The position numbers and the translations under genes are program-made. From NCBI RefSeq assembly GCF_004348325.1, contig NZ_SMKF01000054.1:1-32266 (forward strand): a stretch of 32,266 bases of DNA. Direction: 5' to 3'. This document shows positions 19,603 to 27,626 of this stretch, piece by piece. Numbering within the stretch: the first letter of the stretch is position 1; every line of letters starts with the position of its first letter. The notes under the pieces were generated by a model that saw only the letters and a list, made by a program, of their open reading frames with translations, ran no database searches and was not told where the DNA came from. This DNA is from Micromonospora sp. KC213 (GTDB taxonomy: Bacteria > Actinomycetota > Actinomycetes > Mycobacteriales > Micromonosporaceae).

Positions 19603-20166
19603 TCAGTCGCCGTAGAAGGCGACCGGGTCGAGCGCCGTCAACGCGATCCAGCCGGGAAGGGGCGGTGCCACGGGGTCCGTCGCCCCGCCGCGCAAGCCGA
19701 CGGCGAGCGCCGGGCGCTCGTCGATCTGCTGGGCCAGGGCATAGAGGGTGGCCAGGATATGCACGCAGGGACGCTTACGGCTGCGGCAGGCGCACTCGGC
19801 TCGCAGCTCGTCCAGTCCGGCCGCGACGGGGATGCCCTCCTGCCGCAGGTCCGCCTCGAACGAGTCGGAGAGGTCTCCGGCGATCAGCACCGGATGCTCC
19901 GCGAGCGACTTCTCCAGTAGCCGCCGCACCTGGGCCTGAGTCTGTGGTGACCAGAGCGGCACGTCGATGTGAACAGGTTGCACCGCGTCGGCGGCAGAAA
20001 CCCGTGCCTCGATCCGGCCCGGTTCGGTGGTCAGTTCGACGGCGTGGTTGCGAGCGAGGGTGCGCGCCCTGGGCAACAGGGCGTTCGGGCCGGAGGCGGC
20101 GATCGCGGCGACGCTGCGTACCCAGGCGCGTCCCCAGGGGGTGGAGCCGAACTCGGCCGCAATCAT
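19603..20166 (-). CDS. SWIM zinc-finger protein
   Basis: The product is 187 aa. A SWIM motif CxCx6CxH is complete (Cys125, Cys127, Cys134, His136) and is followed by helix HILATLYALAQQI. SWIM domains bind zinc and are linked to DNA or protein binding; in actinobacteria they often stand beside SNF2 helicases. The N-terminal 120 residues contain a GSTPWGRAWV segment seen in such proteins. ATG 20166 is fixed by a four-base ATGA overlap with the SNF2 stop, so it is made together with the helicase; longer upstream frames are antisense-type shadows. It is shorter than many SWIM partners known to me, and its exact role is unknown. Confidence 0.85.
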   Translation of the reverse strand: MIAAEFGSTPWGRAWVRSVAAIAASGPNALLPRARTLARNHAVELTTEPGRIEARVSAADAVQPVHIDVPLWSPQTQAQVRRLLEKSLAEHPVLIAGDLSDSFEADLRQEGIPVAAGLDELRAECACRSRKRPCVHILATLYALAQQIDERPALAVGLRGGATDPVAPPLPGWIALTALDPVAFYGD

Positions 20167-22079
20167 GCCAGCGCTCCTGAATCGAGATCGATGACGGCGT
20201 GCAGTTCTTCGTCGGAGAGGCGCGCCAGGGCGGCGTCGGTTCTGCCCAAGGCGATCTTGGCGAAGCCACGCTTGTTCTCGTGCATCGCGGCGATGTGGTC
20301 CTCCAGCGTGCCGCCGGTGACCAGCGTGTGCACCGTGACGCCGCGCCGCTGACCAATCCGGTGCGCCCGGTCGGTGGCCTGCTCCTCTACCGCCGGGTTC
20401 CACCAGCGGTCGTAGTGCATGACGTGGGTGGCCCGGGTCAGGTTGAGGCCGAAACCGGCGGCGCGCAGGCTCAGTAGCAGGACCGGCGGCGCGTCCGCGC
20501 TCTCCTGGAAATCGCGGACGAGTTCTTCGCGGCGGCCGGCGGAAAGCCCGCCGTGTAGGAACGGGGTCGGGCCGGCGCCGAGAGTCTCGGTCAGGTGATC
20601 GGCCAGCAGCTCGCCCATGGCGCGATACTGGGTGAAGACCAGTGCTCGCTCCCCATCGTCCACGATCTCTGCCAGCATCTCGGCGGCCCGGTCGAACTTG
20701 CCGGATCGGCCCAGCTCGGCCTTCTCCTCCCGCAGGTACTGGGCAGGATGGTTGCAGATCTGCTTCAACTCGGTGAGCAGCGCGAGAACCCGGCCCCGTC
20801 GGGCGATGCCGACGCCGAACCCGTCGGAGAACGCCCGGTCCACCGCCTTCCGGTACAGCCGGGCCTGCTCGTCGCTGAGCGTGCACACCACGGTCGAGTA
20901 CAGCTTTGGCGGCAGGTCGGCCGCGACGTCGGCCTTGGTACGGCGCAACAGGTGCGGCTGGATCAGCGTGTGGAGCGCCGCGGCGGCGGTGGCCGAACGC
21001 CGCTGCTCGATCGGTGTGACGAACAGCTGTCGGAACCGGTTACGGCTGCCGAGTAGCCCGGGGTTCGTCACGTGCAGGATGGCCCAGAGTTCGTCCAGGC
21101 GGTTCTCCACCGGCGTACCGGTCATGGCGATCGCCGCCGTGGCGGTGAGTTTCGCGGCCGCCCTGCTGACCTGGGCGTCCGGGTTCTTGATCTGCTGTGC
21201 TTCGTCGAGGATCACCACGTCCCACCGGGTCCGGGTCAGCGCGGTGTCCCGGCGCAGCACCGGATAGCTCGTGATCACGACGGCACCGGGCGGGACGGTG
21301 CTCGGCAGTTTCCGTTGTGCGCCGTGGTGACTGACCACCACCGTGTCCGGCGAGAAGCGGGCCAGCTCCCGCCGCCAGTTGCCGATCAGCGAGGTGGGGC
21401 ACACCACCAGGTGCGGCCCGACGGTCCGCCGGGAGGCGAGCAGGCAGATCGCCTGCAGTGTCTTGCCAAGACCCATCTCGTCGGCGAGCACCCCGCCTTG
21501 GCCGGAGCGGGGCCGTGCGGTGAGCCAGGCGACGCCGTGTTGCTGGTACGGCCGCAGTGTCGCGTGGATGGTGGTGGACCGCAGCGCGGCCCGAGCCCTC
21601 AGCGCCTGGCGGAATTCGGTGAGCAACACGGTGGGGGTCACGATCGCCGTGCCTTCGGCGTTGAGCGCGCCGTGCGCGGCCGCCGGCATCCGCTCACCCA
21701 GTGCGGCGAAGGCGTCGTCGTCGTCCAGCATTCGGACGGCCTCGCGCCAGGTCCGCAGGGAGGCGCTCTCCTCGTCCGGCGGTACGGGCGTGCGCAGGGC
21801 GTGCACCGCCGAGTCGAGGTCGACCAGGCGAACCGGGACGGTGGCCGCGCGGACCCGGCTTCCGTCCGCGACGGCCAGCCGGCAGGTGCCGGGCCGCCCG
21901 GCCGGCAACCCATGCTCCTGGACCGCCTGCTCCAGGAGCTGCACTCCCCACCAGGCCATCGCGTTCTCGTTCGGAACGAAGGTCGCTTGCAGCCGCCCCG
22001 GGAGCGGAACGGCGTCCGGTTCGGATGCCACGCCCGCGCGGGGCGTGGCGGGCTGCAGTGGGTTTGCCGCGACAGGCAC
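20163..22079 (-). CDS. SNF2-family DEAD/DEAH-like helicase (compact)
   Basis: This Swi2/Snf2 ATPase probably translocates on DNA and remodels protein-DNA complexes. In the 638-aa product the ATPase core starts at about residue 170 (LRPYQQHGVAWL). Motif I DEMGLGKT is at 200-207, the DEAQ box at 292-295, TGTPVENR at 320-327, a C-terminal helicase domain includes LSLRAAGFGLNLTRATHVMHYDRWWNPAVEEQ, and motif VI QATDRAHRIGQ is at 567-577. The first 170 residues are poorly recognised and look like a shortened version of the long N-terminal region of actinobacterial SNF2 proteins. The start is GTG with AAAGGAG (22091-22085, minus strand) 5 bases away. Confidence 0.9.
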   Translation of the reverse strand: MPVAANPLQPATPRAGVASEPDAVPLPGRLQATFVPNENAMAWWGVQLLEQAVQEHGLPAGRPGTCRLAVADGSRVRAATVPVRLVDLDSAVHALRTPVPPDEESASLRTWREAVRMLDDDDAFAALGERMPAAAHGALNAEGTAIVTPTVLLTEFRQALRARAALRSTTIHATLRPYQQHGVAWLTARPRSGQGGVLADEMGLGKTLQAICLLASRRTVGPHLVVCPTSLIGNWRRELARFSPDTVVVSHHGAQRKLPSTVPPGAVVITSYPVLRRDTALTRTRWDVVILDEAQQIKNPDAQVSRAAAKLTATAAIAMTGTPVENRLDELWAILHVTNPGLLGSRNRFRQLFVTPIEQRRSATAAAALHTLIQPHLLRRTKADVAADLPPKLYSTVVCTLSDEQARLYRKAVDRAFSDGFGVGIARRGRVLALLTELKQICNHPAQYLREEKAELGRSGKFDRAAEMLAEIVDDGERALVFTQYRAMGELLADHLTETLGAGPTPFLHGGLSAGRREELVRDFQESADAPPVLLLSLRAAGFGLNLTRATHVMHYDRWWNPAVEEQATDRAHRIGQRRGVTVHTLVTGGTLEDHIAAMHENKRGFAKIALGRTDAALARLSDEELHAVIDLDSGALA

Positions 22080-22099
22080 TGGAGCTCCTTTCGAGGCCA

Positions 22100-22136
22100 G
22101 CGGTACACTGATTTCAGTGCATCATGCAACAGTTGC
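22100..22136. promoter_or_regulatory. Divergent control region with two palindromes (probable MarR operator)
   Basis: Palindrome 1 is CACTGA-TT-TCAGTG (22106-22119). Palindrome 2 is GCAAC-A-GTTGC (22126-22136). On the minus strand, TTGCAT (22129-22124) and TACCGC (22105-22100) make a -35/-10 pair with an 18-base spacer. Palindrome 1 fills that spacer exactly, and palindrome 2 overlaps the -35. A regulator bound here would block SNF2-SWIM transcription; the divergent MarR protein is the obvious candidate. Confidence 0.6.
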
Positions 22137-22173
22137 GCGACGCACATTAGTCACCGGGGGTGATTCGAGTCAA

Positions 22174-22659
22174 ATGCCAAGCAGCACGCAACATGGGCAG
22201 ATTTCCGGCCCTTCTCTCACCGATCAGGTCATCGACGCGTTGCCGGACTGGATCACGCACCTGATCCAGATCAACAGCTTGGTCGCCGACCGGATGGGCC
22301 TGGTCGTGACCGATTTCCACTGCCTGCACGTCTTGCAGCAGGACGGGCCGACCACCACCGGGGCGCTGGCCAACCGTGTGGGCCTGACCCCTGGTGCCGC
22401 CTCCCGGATGGTGGACCGGCTGGTGGCCGCCGGTTGTGTGAAGCGGGTTTCGGACGCCGCGGACCGACGGCGGGTCCTGGTGGAGGCGACGGACGAGGGG
22501 CTTGAGCGGGCCAACGCCCACTATGCCGGGCTTACCGCGCGCACCCGCGAGGATCTGGCGGCCTTCGGTGAGGACCAACTCCGGGCGCTACTGCAGTTCA
22601 TCCGGTTGTCCGAGTGCAGCGCGCTGGCGGAGGTCCGGCGCCTGCGGGCGGAGAGGTGA
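22174..22659 (+). CDS. MarR-family transcriptional regulator
   Basis: The 161-aa product has a winged helix at about residues 45-110: VTDFHCLHVLQQDGPTTTGALANRVGLTPGAASRMVDRLVAAGCVKRVSDAADRRRVLVEATDEG contains the recognition helix and the D-x-R-R wing typical of MarR proteins. Flanking helices form the dimer interface. It is divergent from the SNF2-SWIM operon across a palindrome-rich 94-base gap. ATG 22174 has only a weak purine-rich stretch upstream (GGGGG at 22156-22160). The ligand is unknown. Confidence 0.9.
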   Translation: MPSSTQHGQISGPSLTDQVIDALPDWITHLIQINSLVADRMGLVVTDFHCLHVLQQDGPTTTGALANRVGLTPGAASRMVDRLVAAGCVKRVSDAADRRRVLVEATDEGLERANAHYAGLTARTREDLAAFGEDQLRALLQFIRLSECSALAEVRRLRAER

Positions 22660-22691
22660 CGGTCCGTGCCTCGGTGCCTGGTGACGCTCCG

Positions 22692-22722
22692 TTGAAGCTG
22701 TCCAGTCGCCATCCGGCAGAAT
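22692..22722 (+). promoter_or_regulatory. cdd promoter, leaderless type
   Basis: TTGAAG (22692-22697) and CAGAAT (22717-22722) are spaced by 19 bases. ATG 22729 follows the -10 by 6 bases, so the cdd mRNA probably starts at its ATG. This gives cdd-deoA their own promoter after the inserted module. Confidence 0.5.
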
Positions 22723-22728
22723 GATGGG

Positions 22729-23436
22729 ATGACGGAGATCGACTGGGAGCGGCTGCGGGTCGCCGCCACCGAGGTGATGCGGCACGCGTACGTGCCGTAC
22801 TCCAAGTTCCCGGTCGGCGCGGCCGCCCTGGTCGACGACGGCCGGATCGTGGTCGGCTGCAACGTGGAGAACGCCGGCTACGGCGTCACCCTGTGCGCCG
22901 AGTGCGGGGTGGTCAGCGCGCTGCACGCCACCGGCGGCGGTCGGCTGGTCGCCATGTCCTGCGTGGATGCCACCGGCGAGCCACTCATGCCCTGCGGCCG
23001 GTGCCGGCAGCTGCTCTGGGAGAACGGCGGCCCGGAGTGCCTGGTCGAGACGAAGGACCGGCCGCTGCGGATGGCCGAACTACTGCCGCACGCCTTCGAC
23101 GTGGCCGACCTGGAGGCGGTCACCGGGGAACGCCCGGTGCCGGTGGTGCCGGACCGGCTGGCCGCCTGGCGGGGCCGGGGCACCGTCTTCGTCCACCCCG
23201 ACCTCTCCGCCGGCCAGCAGGTCTGGACGGCGTACTGGGAGCGGTCGGCGGGCGACGTGAACGCCGAGACCGGGGTGCTGGAGGAGGGCCCGAGCTGGGA
23301 CGACCCGGCCGAGGCAATCACCTGGGGACTGGCCCGGACGCCCCGGGTGGTGGTGGTCGACGCGTCGGGCACCATCTTCTGGGCCGGCGAGGGGGAGCCG
23401 CCGATGGAGATACCAATCCGGTGGTCTGCTTCTTGA
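22729..23436 (+). CDS. cdd: Cytidine deaminase with extra C-terminal domain
   Basis: Residues 1-131 are a standard tetrameric-type cytidine deaminase: NVENAGYGVTLCAE with the zinc ligand and catalytic pair Cys56-Ala-Glu58, and PCGRCRQ (88-94) with zinc ligands Cys89 and Cys92. It converts cytidine and deoxycytidine to uridines. The protein then continues for about 100 residues (140-235: AWRGRGTVFVHPDLSAG, VWTAYWERSAGDVNAETGVLEEGPSWDDPAEAITWGLARTPRVVVVDASG), whereas the usual enzyme ends near 130 aa. That tail was not recognised. The gene lies 60 bases before deoA. Confidence 0.93.
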   Translation: MTEIDWERLRVAATEVMRHAYVPYSKFPVGAAALVDDGRIVVGCNVENAGYGVTLCAECGVVSALHATGGGRLVAMSCVDATGEPLMPCGRCRQLLWENGGPECLVETKDRPLRMAELLPHAFDVADLEAVTGERPVPVVPDRLAAWRGRGTVFVHPDLSAGQQVWTAYWERSAGDVNAETGVLEEGPSWDDPAEAITWGLARTPRVVVVDASGTIFWAGEGEPPMEIPIRWSAS

Positions 23437-23496
23437 GCCTGGGCAATGGGCCCGACCGCGGTTCGGTATCCGCAACGACTGGAGAAAGATCAGCTG

Positions 23497-24777
23497 ATGA
23501 GTGCGTTCACGGCGGTTGACGTCATCCGGACCAAGCGGGACGGGGGAATGCTGAGCGAGGCCCAGATCGACTGGGTCGTCGACGCGTACACCCGGGGGCT
23601 GGTCGCCGACGAGCAGATGTCGGCGCTGGCCATGGCGATCCTGCTGCGCGGCATGACCGCGCCGGAGATCGCCCGGTGGACGGCCGCGATGATCGCCAGC
23701 GGCCAGCGGCTGGACCTCTCCGCGGTGGCCCGCCCGACGGTCGACAAGCACTCCACCGGCGGCGTCGGCGACAAGATCACCCTGCCGCTCACCCCGCTCG
23801 TCGCCGCCTGCGGCGCCGCCGTGCCCCAGTTGTCCGGGCGCGGCCTGGGCCACACCGGCGGCACGCTGGACAAGCTGGAGTCGATCCCCGGCTGGCGGGC
23901 CGCGATCGGCAACGACGAGTTCATCGCCCAACTCCGGGACGTCGGCGCGGTGATCTGCGCGGCGGGCGAGGGGCTGGCCCCGGCGGACCGCAAGCTGTAC
24001 GCGCTGCGTGACGTCACCGGCACGGTCGAGGCGATCCCGCTGATCGCCAGTTCGATCATGAGCAAGAAGATCGCCGAGGGCACCGGCGCGCTGGTGCTCG
24101 ACGTGAAGGTCGGCTCCGGCGCGTTCATGAAGTCCGTCGACGACGCCCGGGAACTGGCCCGCACCATGGTCGAGCTGGGCGGCGCACACGGCGTACGGAC
24201 CGTCGCCCTGCTCACCGACATGTCCACCCCGCTCGGTCTGACCGTCGGCAACGCGGTCGAGGTGACCGAGTCGGTGGAGGTGCTGGCCGGCGGCGGCCCG
24301 GCCGACGTGGTGGAGCTGACCCTGGCGCTGGCCCGGGAGATGCTGGACGTGGCCGGCCTGCCGGACGCCGACCCGGCCGCCGCGCTGCGCGACGGGCGGG
24401 CGATGGACGCCTGGCGCGCGATGATCCGTGCCCAGGGCGGCGACCCCGACGCCCCGATGGCGACCGCCAACGAGGTCGAGGTGGTCCACGCCCAGTCCGA
24501 CGGCTTCGTCGAGTCGGTCGACGCGTACGCGATCGGGGTGGCCGCCTGGCGGCTCGGCGCCGGCCGGGCCCGCAAGGAGGATCCGGTCAGTGCCGCCGCG
24601 GGTGTCGTGCTGCACAAGCGACCCGGCGACCCGGTGCGGGTCGGGGACCGGCTCTACGAACTCCGTGCCGACCAGGCGACCCGCATCCCGGCGGCCCGGG
24701 CCGAGGCCGAGCGGGCGGTCCGGGTCGCGTCCGTCGCGCCGGCCCCGTCGCCGCTGGTGATGGAGCGGATCGGCTGA
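23497..24777 (+). CDS. deoA: Thymidine phosphorylase (pyrimidine-nucleoside phosphorylase)
   Basis: The enzyme splits thymidine, deoxyuridine or related pyrimidine nucleosides with phosphate into base and (deoxy)ribose 1-phosphate. The 426-aa product shows KHSTGGVGDK at residues 84-93 and the family signature SGRGLGHTGGTLDKLE at 113-128, then a C-terminal domain with the KEDPVSAAAGVVLHKRPGDPV block. ATG 23497 has GGAGAAAG at 23481-23488; a longer in-frame start near 23446 lacks a ribosome-binding site. Together with cdd it turns imported cytidine-type nucleosides into uracil and sugar phosphate. Confidence 0.95.
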   Translation: MSAFTAVDVIRTKRDGGMLSEAQIDWVVDAYTRGLVADEQMSALAMAILLRGMTAPEIARWTAAMIASGQRLDLSAVARPTVDKHSTGGVGDKITLPLTPLVAACGAAVPQLSGRGLGHTGGTLDKLESIPGWRAAIGNDEFIAQLRDVGAVICAAGEGLAPADRKLYALRDVTGTVEAIPLIASSIMSKKIAEGTGALVLDVKVGSGAFMKSVDDARELARTMVELGGAHGVRTVALLTDMSTPLGLTVGNAVEVTESVEVLAGGGPADVVELTLALAREMLDVAGLPDADPAAALRDGRAMDAWRAMIRAQGGDPDAPMATANEVEVVHAQSDGFVESVDAYAIGVAAWRLGAGRARKEDPVSAAAGVVLHKRPGDPVRVGDRLYELRADQATRIPAARAEAERAVRVASVAPAPSPLVMERIG

Positions 24778-24794
24778 CCGGAAAGGACGGGACC

Positions 24795-25475
24795 GTGCGC
24801 GTATCCGCCCCCGACCCGCGGGAAGTGCGTGAGGCCAGCCTGGACGAGTTGTCCCGGCTGGGCCTGCCCCTGCCGCCCGCCCAGTTTCCGCTGGTGTGGG
24901 AACCGGGCGACGAGATAGAGCTGCGCCCCACCGTCGAGATCGAGGCGCGGATCGCCGTCCTGCACCTCATTTTGGCCCGGTGCTTCGGCATGCCGCCGCG
25001 GGCGGCGGTGGAGTGGCTGCTCGCCTCCCACCTGACCGAGATGGTCACCCCGCCGGAGTGGGAGTTCGTGACGGCCGGCACGGGCGACCACCGCTCGTTC
25101 GTGCTGCACCACGACGCGCTCTTCGCGCTGGCCTGGGTGCTCGGGCTGACCAGGCAGCTCGACCCCACGATTCCGGTGGACGAGCGGCTGGTGGAGCGGA
25201 TGCCGCACATCGCCGGCGGGGAGCTTTTCGGCCAGTGGCAGGCCCGCATCCTGGCCGCGCCCCAGCATCCGGCGGACGCCGCCGCCCTGCTCGACCTGCA
25301 CTACTGCCTGGACTGGGCGTACCTGGAGACGGAGAAGGTCGGCGGGCGGCTGCCCGGCCTGGTGGACGCCAACGCCATCGGGCAGCGCCGCTGGGCGCTG
25401 GAGTGGGCGGTGGTGCTGCGCGGGCCGTACCACGAGGAGCCGCCGGGCTGGGAAGAGGTCGACCTGTCCACCTGA
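24795..25475 (+). CDS. DUF4272-like protein of unknown function
   Basis: The 226-aa protein starts at GTG 24795, 17 bases after deoA, after a GGAAAGGACGGGACC purine-rich stretch. The features FALAWVLGLTRQLDP, LLDLHYCLDWAY and VDANAIGQRRWALEW resemble DUF4272 proteins, judged by memory of the pattern. It has no signal peptide or membrane helix and is rich in Trp and Leu. Co-direction with cdd-deoA suggests co-transcription, but no metabolic role can be assigned. Confidence 0.72.
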   Translation: MRVSAPDPREVREASLDELSRLGLPLPPAQFPLVWEPGDEIELRPTVEIEARIAVLHLILARCFGMPPRAAVEWLLASHLTEMVTPPEWEFVTAGTGDHRSFVLHHDALFALAWVLGLTRQLDPTIPVDERLVERMPHIAGGELFGQWQARILAAPQHPADAAALLDLHYCLDWAYLETEKVGGRLPGLVDANAIGQRRWALEWAVVLRGPYHEEPPGWEEVDLST

Positions 25476-25476
25476 G

Positions 25477-26400
25477 TCAGCGGGGACGCCACACGGTCAG
25501 CCGCACCTCGGCGGTGACGGCGACCGGCTGGGGGAGCCCCGCTATCCGGGCGGCCAACCGGGCCGGGTCGGTGTGCCAGGCGCTCGGGCCCATCCCGACC
25601 AGGGTCGCCACCTCGTCACCGGTGAGCGCGAGCCGCGCGGTGTGCACCTCGTCGCCTACCGGGGTGAAGTGGTCGGCGAGACTGTCGGCGACCCGGTCCG
25701 CCTTGGCCGGGTCGACCCGGAGCAGGCCGAGCGCGTCGACCAGTTCGGCGAGGTGCGCCCCGGTGGGGGTGACCACCAGCAGCGCTCCGGCCGGGTCGAG
25801 CACCCGGTGGAACTCGGTGCCGTTGCGCGGTGCGAAGACGTTGAGCAGCACGGCGGCGGAGGCGTCGGCCAGAGGCAGCCGCTGCCAGGTGTCGGCCAGC
25901 GCGGCGGCGGCGCGGGGGTGGGCGCGGGCCGCGCGGCGCAGCGCCGGCTTGGAGACGTCCAGGGCCAGGCCGACGGCGCCGGGCAGCGCCGCCAGCACCG
26001 CCGCGAGATGCCGGCCGGTGCCCGCCCCGGCGTCCACCACCAACGGGTACGCCCCGCCGCCCGGCTGCCCGTCCGGCCGGTCGCCGGTGGGTTCCGGGTC
26101 GATGATCCGGGTGGCCGCCTCGGCGAGCGCGGCGGAGACGACGTCGTAGTGCCCGGCGGCCAGGAAGTCCGTCCGGGCGGCCACCATCGCGGCGGTGTCC
26201 CCGACGTGCGGGGCACGACCGGTGAGCAGGTTGACGTACCCCTGCCGGGCGACGTCGAAGGTGTGCCGGCGCGGGCAGCGCAGCGCACGGGTGTCGGAGG
26301 CCGGGGCCAGCGGTTCGGCGCAGACCGGGCAGCGCAGCCGGGCGAGCACCCGTGGATGCGCCCCGGCCCAGGATCGTTCGGGCGGGCGCGGCGCGGTCAC
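25477..26400 (-). CDS. 23S rRNA (guanine-N1) methyltransferase, RlmA/TlrB-like
   Basis: The 307-aa protein has an N-terminal zinc finger with Cys24, Cys27, Cys42 and His46 (CPVCAEPL...CPRRH), then FDVARQGYVNLL, followed by a Rossmann methyltransferase domain with the SAM motif VVDAGAGTGR at about 121-130. This is the layout of RlmA(I) (G745) and of RlmA(II)/TlrB (G748, which contributes to tylosin resistance). Sequence alone does not decide between them. It starts at GTG 26400. Its stop is one base from the convergent DUF4272 gene stop. Confidence 0.88.
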   Translation of the reverse strand: MTAPRPPERSWAGAHPRVLARLRCPVCAEPLAPASDTRALRCPRRHTFDVARQGYVNLLTGRAPHVGDTAAMVAARTDFLAAGHYDVVSAALAEAATRIIDPEPTGDRPDGQPGGGAYPLVVDAGAGTGRHLAAVLAALPGAVGLALDVSKPALRRAARAHPRAAAALADTWQRLPLADASAAVLLNVFAPRNGTEFHRVLDPAGALLVVTPTGAHLAELVDALGLLRVDPAKADRVADSLADHFTPVGDEVHTARLALTGDEVATLVGMGPSAWHTDPARLAARIAGLPQPVAVTAEVRLTVWRPR

Positions 26401-26407
26401 CCGGTGA

Positions 26408-26926
<519 letters not shown>

Positions 26927-26961
26927 GCTGGACCACGGTCGCGCCCCGTGCCGCGACAGTG

Positions 26962-26978
26962 GACCCGGTCGACGGGTC
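26962..26978. terminator. Small hairpin between convergent genes
   Basis: A 6-bp stem (26962-26967 with 26973-26978) with a 5-base loop lies in the 55-base gap between the F420-type gene and the convergent sigma-linked membrane protein gene. It could terminate either strand. Confidence 0.4.
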
Positions 26979-26981
26979 GGC

Positions 26982-27626
26982 TCAGCGGGGCGTGCTCGCG
27001 CCCGGAGTCGGCTCGTCGAACGACCGGTACGCCCCGGCCACCACGCAGCCCGGCCCGGGCAGCCGGTAGAACGCCCAGCCCGAGAGGTAGCTGCCGTTCA
27101 CCTCCTGCTGGCGCAGATGCACCGCGAGCATCAGCCCCGCCGGGATCCGGTCCGGGTGGATCACCAGCAGCCCGGCCTCGGGACTGTTCAAGGTCACGGC
27201 GGCGTCCGGCCCGAATACGGCGGAAATATCCTGTCGTACCTCGGTGCCCCGGTCCTCGGGCGGGCAGGCCGCCTCCGGCCGGGTCTTAACCAGCGTCGCC
27301 CGGACCCCGGTCCGGCGCAGCGCCTCGTTGATCCGGGCCGGGTCGGCGGCGTCGGCCAGGGTCACCGTGACTGTGCCGTCGGAGGCCGACGCGCTCGCCG
27401 ACGGCGTCGTCCCCGCAGGTGCCTGCGGGCGGCCGGCGACCACCGCCGCCGTGCCGGCCGCGGCCAGCGTCGCGAGCCCGACGGCGACGACGGCCAGGCG
27501 ACGCCGCGCCGGGGTCACCGATCGCGGGCGCGCCGGGGCGATCTCCCGCAGCAGCGCGTCACGGCGTACCCGGACCCGCTCGGCGGGCAGGTGCGGCAGG
27601 TCCGGGCGGAGTGGACTGTGATCCAT
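26982..27626 (-). CDS. Single-pass membrane protein linked to sigma factor (possible anti-sigma)
   Basis: The 214-aa product has a basic cytoplasmic N-terminus (about residues 1-43), one membrane helix at about 44-65 and a Ser/Ala-rich linker leading to an extracytoplasmic domain of about 130 residues. It begins inside the 3' end of the sigma-factor gene, with GGAGGA upstream on the minus strand. The position and topology suit an anti-sigma factor, but the zinc-type HxxxCxxC motif is missing and the cytoplasmic part is short. It may instead be an envelope protein of the same regulon. Confidence 0.7.
   Translation of the reverse strand: MDHSPLRPDLPHLPAERVRVRRDALLREIAPARPRSVTPARRRLAVVAVGLATLAAAGTAAVVAGRPQAPAGTTPSASASASDGTVTVTLADAADPARINEALRRTGVRATLVKTRPEAACPPEDRGTEVRQDISAVFGPDAAVTLNSPEAGLLVIHPDRIPAGLMLAVHLRQQEVNGSYLSGWAFYRLPGPGCVVAGAYRSFDEPTPGASTPR

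Noticed and set aside
19603..20886. Longer version of the SWIM gene (427 codons)
   Set aside because: The upstream part overlaps the SNF2 helicase domain in another frame and is Arg/Pro-rich noise; the ATGA junction at 20163-20166 gives a natural start.
19502..22728. Insertion-sequence or integrase ends around the SNF2 module
   Set aside because: No transposase or integrase gene, terminal inverted repeats or shared direct repeats were seen at the two flanks.
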